Shown: positions 61,572 through 64,000 of the stretch, piece by piece
How the letters are laid out: each line of letters opens with the position of its first letter
Position numbering within the stretch: position 1 is the first letter of the stretch
Assembly (NCBI GenBank): GCA_029721515.1
Contig: CM056556.1
Span: forward strand, 4,588,501-4,652,500
Source of the DNA: Synanceia verrucosa
Taxonomy: Eukaryota; Chordata; Actinopteri; Perciformes; Synanceiidae
Length of the DNA: 64,000 bases
Direction: 5' to 3'
The notes under the pieces: model-generated
The model's database searches: none
The model's input: only the letters and a program-made list of their open reading frames with translations
Told to the model about the DNA's origin: nothing
Position numbers and translations under genes: made by a program

Positions 61572-61910
61572 ATTAAATATTTAACGTGTCATGATGAAAT
61601 TTGTCTTTTTTGCATTGTTCTGTCGTTCTATTATGGCAATCTAGTGGCAGATTTTAATATGTTTATTACATGAGCAGTTCATTTCATTCCATATGTGAAC
61701 ACCACAGTGTTTATCCACCTCAGCATATTTCGTAGACTTGTTTTAACGATCTTCTTCCAATCACTGGAGCAGACATTGGTCAAGGAAAAGCATCATTATC
61801 TGTAGGTATAAACTATTTTCTAACACTCTGTTATAGACTCACAGACAAAACGCTTGTTTTCTTTACTTGACTCCTCTTCAGAGGAAAATTTAACATTATC
61901 AGTCAATAAA
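61572..61910 (+). terminator. tbxas1: candidate tbxas1 polyadenylation signals
   Basis: ATTAAA at 61572-61577 and AATAAA at 61905-61910 are the plausible + strand signals, about 0.56 and 0.89 kb after the stop codon. Which one is used cannot be told from sequence. Confidence 0.35.
61662..61667 (-). terminator. candidate parp12-like polyadenylation signal
   Basis: TTTATT on the + strand is AATAAA on the - strand, 335-340 bp after the parp12-like stop codon. If used, this 3' UTR would overlap the longer tbxas1 3' UTR. Confidence 0.3.
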
Positions 61911-62001
61911 ATAGATTTGTCCTTTACTTAAATAAATAAAGGAATTCTAGGACTATCTCCATAATAGAGTATTGCCTACGACCATTTAGCAGCGCCGTGC
62001 G

Positions 62002-63660
62002 TTAAGTATAGTCGATGAGATACTCTGGATAAATCTGTTGTTTTTCAAAGATCACATAGATGCTGGGATCGTTCTCCACATCGACACAGCTGTCGTAGAG
62101 AGTTGTACCGTTTCCTTTAGGTGGAGGTCGGACGTAGCTGCTGCTTCCTCTGGTGAACTCCCCCACCAGGACCAACGCAACAAACATGATCTTATTCAGG
62201 CTTCTTTTGATCCTGGCGTATCTGTCTGAGTAGGAGGCATCTCTGGCAAAGTAACTCCCTAAAAAATAAGACCTGCATTACTGCTGACACTGAATGGGAT
62301 AACTTCCTCCCTACTGCAGTGTACCAGTCGATAATGTGTTTGCCGTACCTTTGCCGTAGGATGTTCCATGGACGCCACACATCCTCCAGTCAAAGTTTTG
62401 CTCACAGATAGCCTCGATCAGGGACTCATCTGTGCCGTGGAACAAGTACTGCTCATTGACGGGTTTCCCTCCGTTCCTCTTCTTCATCTGCTCCTTCTGC
62501 CTGAACACACAATACAGGAAATGTGATGAAAGCAACTAGAATTTTTAATTTACTAAAACATTTCATTCACTGAGTTTGCATGTTCTCCCCATGTCTGTGT
62601 GGGTTCTCTCTGGTACTCCGGCTTCCTCCCACCATCCAAAAACATGCATGGGGATTAGGTTAATTTAAATTTAATTTAAATTGACCGTAGGTGTGAATGT
62701 GAGTGTGAGTGGTTGTCTGTTTCTATGTGCCCTGTGATGATGTGGAGACTTGTCCAGGGTGTACCCTGCCTTCTGCCCTAAGACAGCTGGGATAGGCTCC
62801 AGCCCCCCCATGACCCTATGAGGAATAAGCGGTAGATAATGGATGGATGGATGGATTTTATTTGCTTTGTTCATTGTTTCTATAAGATCTGTCTCTACCA
62901 GCTGTCTGCTGATTTAGAGCTTTTAAATGACGCTATGAGAGTGGACCAAATCAGTAAATTTGCAGAGAAACAAGCTAAAAAATCAGTACGTTTAAATGCA
63001 CATCTAAGACGAGCTATTGGCAATAACCGAGCTAACTGGAGTTTCCAAGAAATCCGAGTGTACATGCACAGCAAGCGAATCGAATTATTGGGTGATGTAC
63101 ATTCCACCGAGACACTAAGTGGCGCTACACGTCCTTTAGTGTTAGCATTCTTTGGGACCACTTCCGTGGTCTTGTCACTTTCTGGAAGGGGGAGTGCCCA
63201 GGCCAGTCAATACTCCAGCTAACCGTGGTTTGAATGTACATGCCAGAAAAGCTTGATTTAGAACCACATTATCTGGCACGAATAGTCCGATTATAAAAAC
63301 TCCTGTTTGGTTCGACTGCAGTCTGACTAAGGTGTATATATGGCTTTTAATATAAGTCAATATAAGCCGGACTAAGGCGGCAATAAGTCGAATTTCTCTA
63401 AGTGCATGTAAAAGTATTGTATGAAGTAACATAACGCTGAGGTGAGCTGATGATAATAGTCTTTTGCCTTCACATTGTCATTTAATACACTGGTATTATA
63501 ACTACTGAGTCAATGTGTGAATGATTTACCACTGAAAGACTTTCCACAGAGAGGGGTTCTGGATCCTCTGGATGCTGTTAATCTTACTCTGGGGCATGGT
63601 GCGCTTAAACAGCTTCTCAATCATTACATACTCCTTTGCAGATTTGGAGAGAGGGATGAG
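62002..63660 (-). CDS. parp12: PARP12-like mono-ADP-ribosyltransferase, C-terminal catalytic exons (partial)
   Basis: The last three coding exons are visible: 63530-63660, 62349-62500 and 62002-62258 (stop TAA at 62004-62002). Splice sites are GT-AG and phases match. The product is the PARP catalytic domain: IQRIQNPSLWKVFQWQKEQ, then LFHGT with the NAD-binding His, then NFDWRMCGVHGTSYGKG, then GSYFARDASYS with the second conserved residue (Tyr), then the final strand YPEYLI. The short loop after the ARD motif and YDSCVD are typical of PARP12. PARP12-type enzymes are mono-ADP-ribosyltransferases of antiviral and Golgi stress responses, lacking the catalytic Glu of poly-ADP-ribosylating PARPs. 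Zinc-finger and WWE exons lie beyond the right edge; I found no further exon in 63,661-64,000. Tail-to-tail linkage to tbxas1 matches human 7q34. A teleost paralogue (parp12a or parp12b) cannot be distinguished. Confidence 0.92.
62571..62855 (+). mobile_element. 5'-truncated SINE-type repeat in parp12-like intron
   Basis: This begins at GAGTTTGCATGTTCTCCCC and runs through the CATCCAAAAACATGCATGGG block, the CAGCTGGGATAGGCTCCAGC block and a (TGGA)n tail. It lacks the tRNA-like head seen at 42.2 kb, as expected of incomplete reverse transcription. It is antisense to the host gene. Confidence 0.85.
62984..63419. mobile_element. MITE with CAGTACGTTTAAATGCAC termini in parp12-like intron
   Basis: The left end CAGTACGTTTAAATGCAC is matched inverted at the right end (reads CAATACTTTTACATGCAC on the other strand). 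The interior shares long inverted stretches with 49,153-49,830, including CCTGTTTGGTTCGACTGCAG and the ACTGGAGTTTCCAAGAAATC region. The transposon superfamily is not clear to me. Confidence 0.65.
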
Positions 63661-64000
63661 CTGAAAGACAAGAGTATAAACAGGTCATTAATGAAGGGCA
63701 TGAAGAACTAGTCAATGGCCATGTAGGAAATATTAAGCACAGAGTAGTGGTGCCACTTTCAAGGTTTCATTTATTAGCAACATGTTGACTGAAACCAAGG
63801 CAAGAATGGAACCTGGGAAATTCAACAAAGCTAAACTAAGCTTAAGCAAAATGAAGACAAAATGAAACAAGTTCCTGCTCTTGTTACTATTTATTTACTG
63901 GTTCATATTCCAACACTGCTCAGACATCCTTGATTCCTTTCCTCCTTAATCCCTCCCACAGAGGATGCTAGTGGAGGAGGTGAGGCAACAGGCATCAAAA

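Overview
The window is nuclear DNA of a ray-finned fish, probably a spiny-rayed teleost. It has spliced vertebrate genes with GT-AG introns, abundant (CA/GT)n microsatellites, and a dense load of short DNA transposons and tRNA-derived SINEs of the kind seen in teleosts. No bacterial, phage or CRISPR feature is present. Species and chromosome cannot be read from the sequence.

Genes are confined to the right end. Thromboxane A synthase (tbxas1, CYP5A1) lies on the + strand at 55,786-61,012 as 13 coding exons that join without a frame break into 560 codons. The last three coding exons of a PARP12-type mono-ADP-ribosyltransferase lie on the - strand at 62,002-63,660, and that gene continues past the window edge. 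The two genes are tail to tail with 989 bp between their stop codons, the same arrangement as human TBXAS1-PARP12 on 7q34. A CTCF-like motif and a candidate untranslated first exon lie about 1.2 kb upstream of the tbxas1 start codon.

I could not support any protein-coding gene in the first 54 kb. It looks like a gene-poor interval or a large intron filled with repeats. The dominant repeat is a piggyBac-like MITE (TTAA ends, inverted termini reading TTAACTCTTTGAGTGCCA) with 13 copies or relics. Others are hAT-like MITEs with perfect 8-bp target duplications, one carrying an expanded 33-bp minisatellite; a SINE-type family with four copies, two with target duplications; a decayed THAP-domain transposon; paired GT/TTAGGG-rich composites; and several minisatellites, palindromes and hairpins. 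At 46.1-47.3 kb three families are nested in one another.

Transposons also shape the genes. A 483-bp MITE ends 30 bp before tbxas1 exon 5. A 271-bp TTAA MITE sits in intron 11. A (TG)13 tract stands in place of a polypyrimidine tract before exon 7. The PARP12-type intron carries a SINE fragment and a MITE. I found no convincing new biological system; the items most worth a second look are the minisatellite-bearing hAT MITE, the 113-bp hairpin near 23.1 kb, the CTCF-like sites carried by transposons, the tbxas1 I-helix residue, and the TG-repeat splice acceptor.
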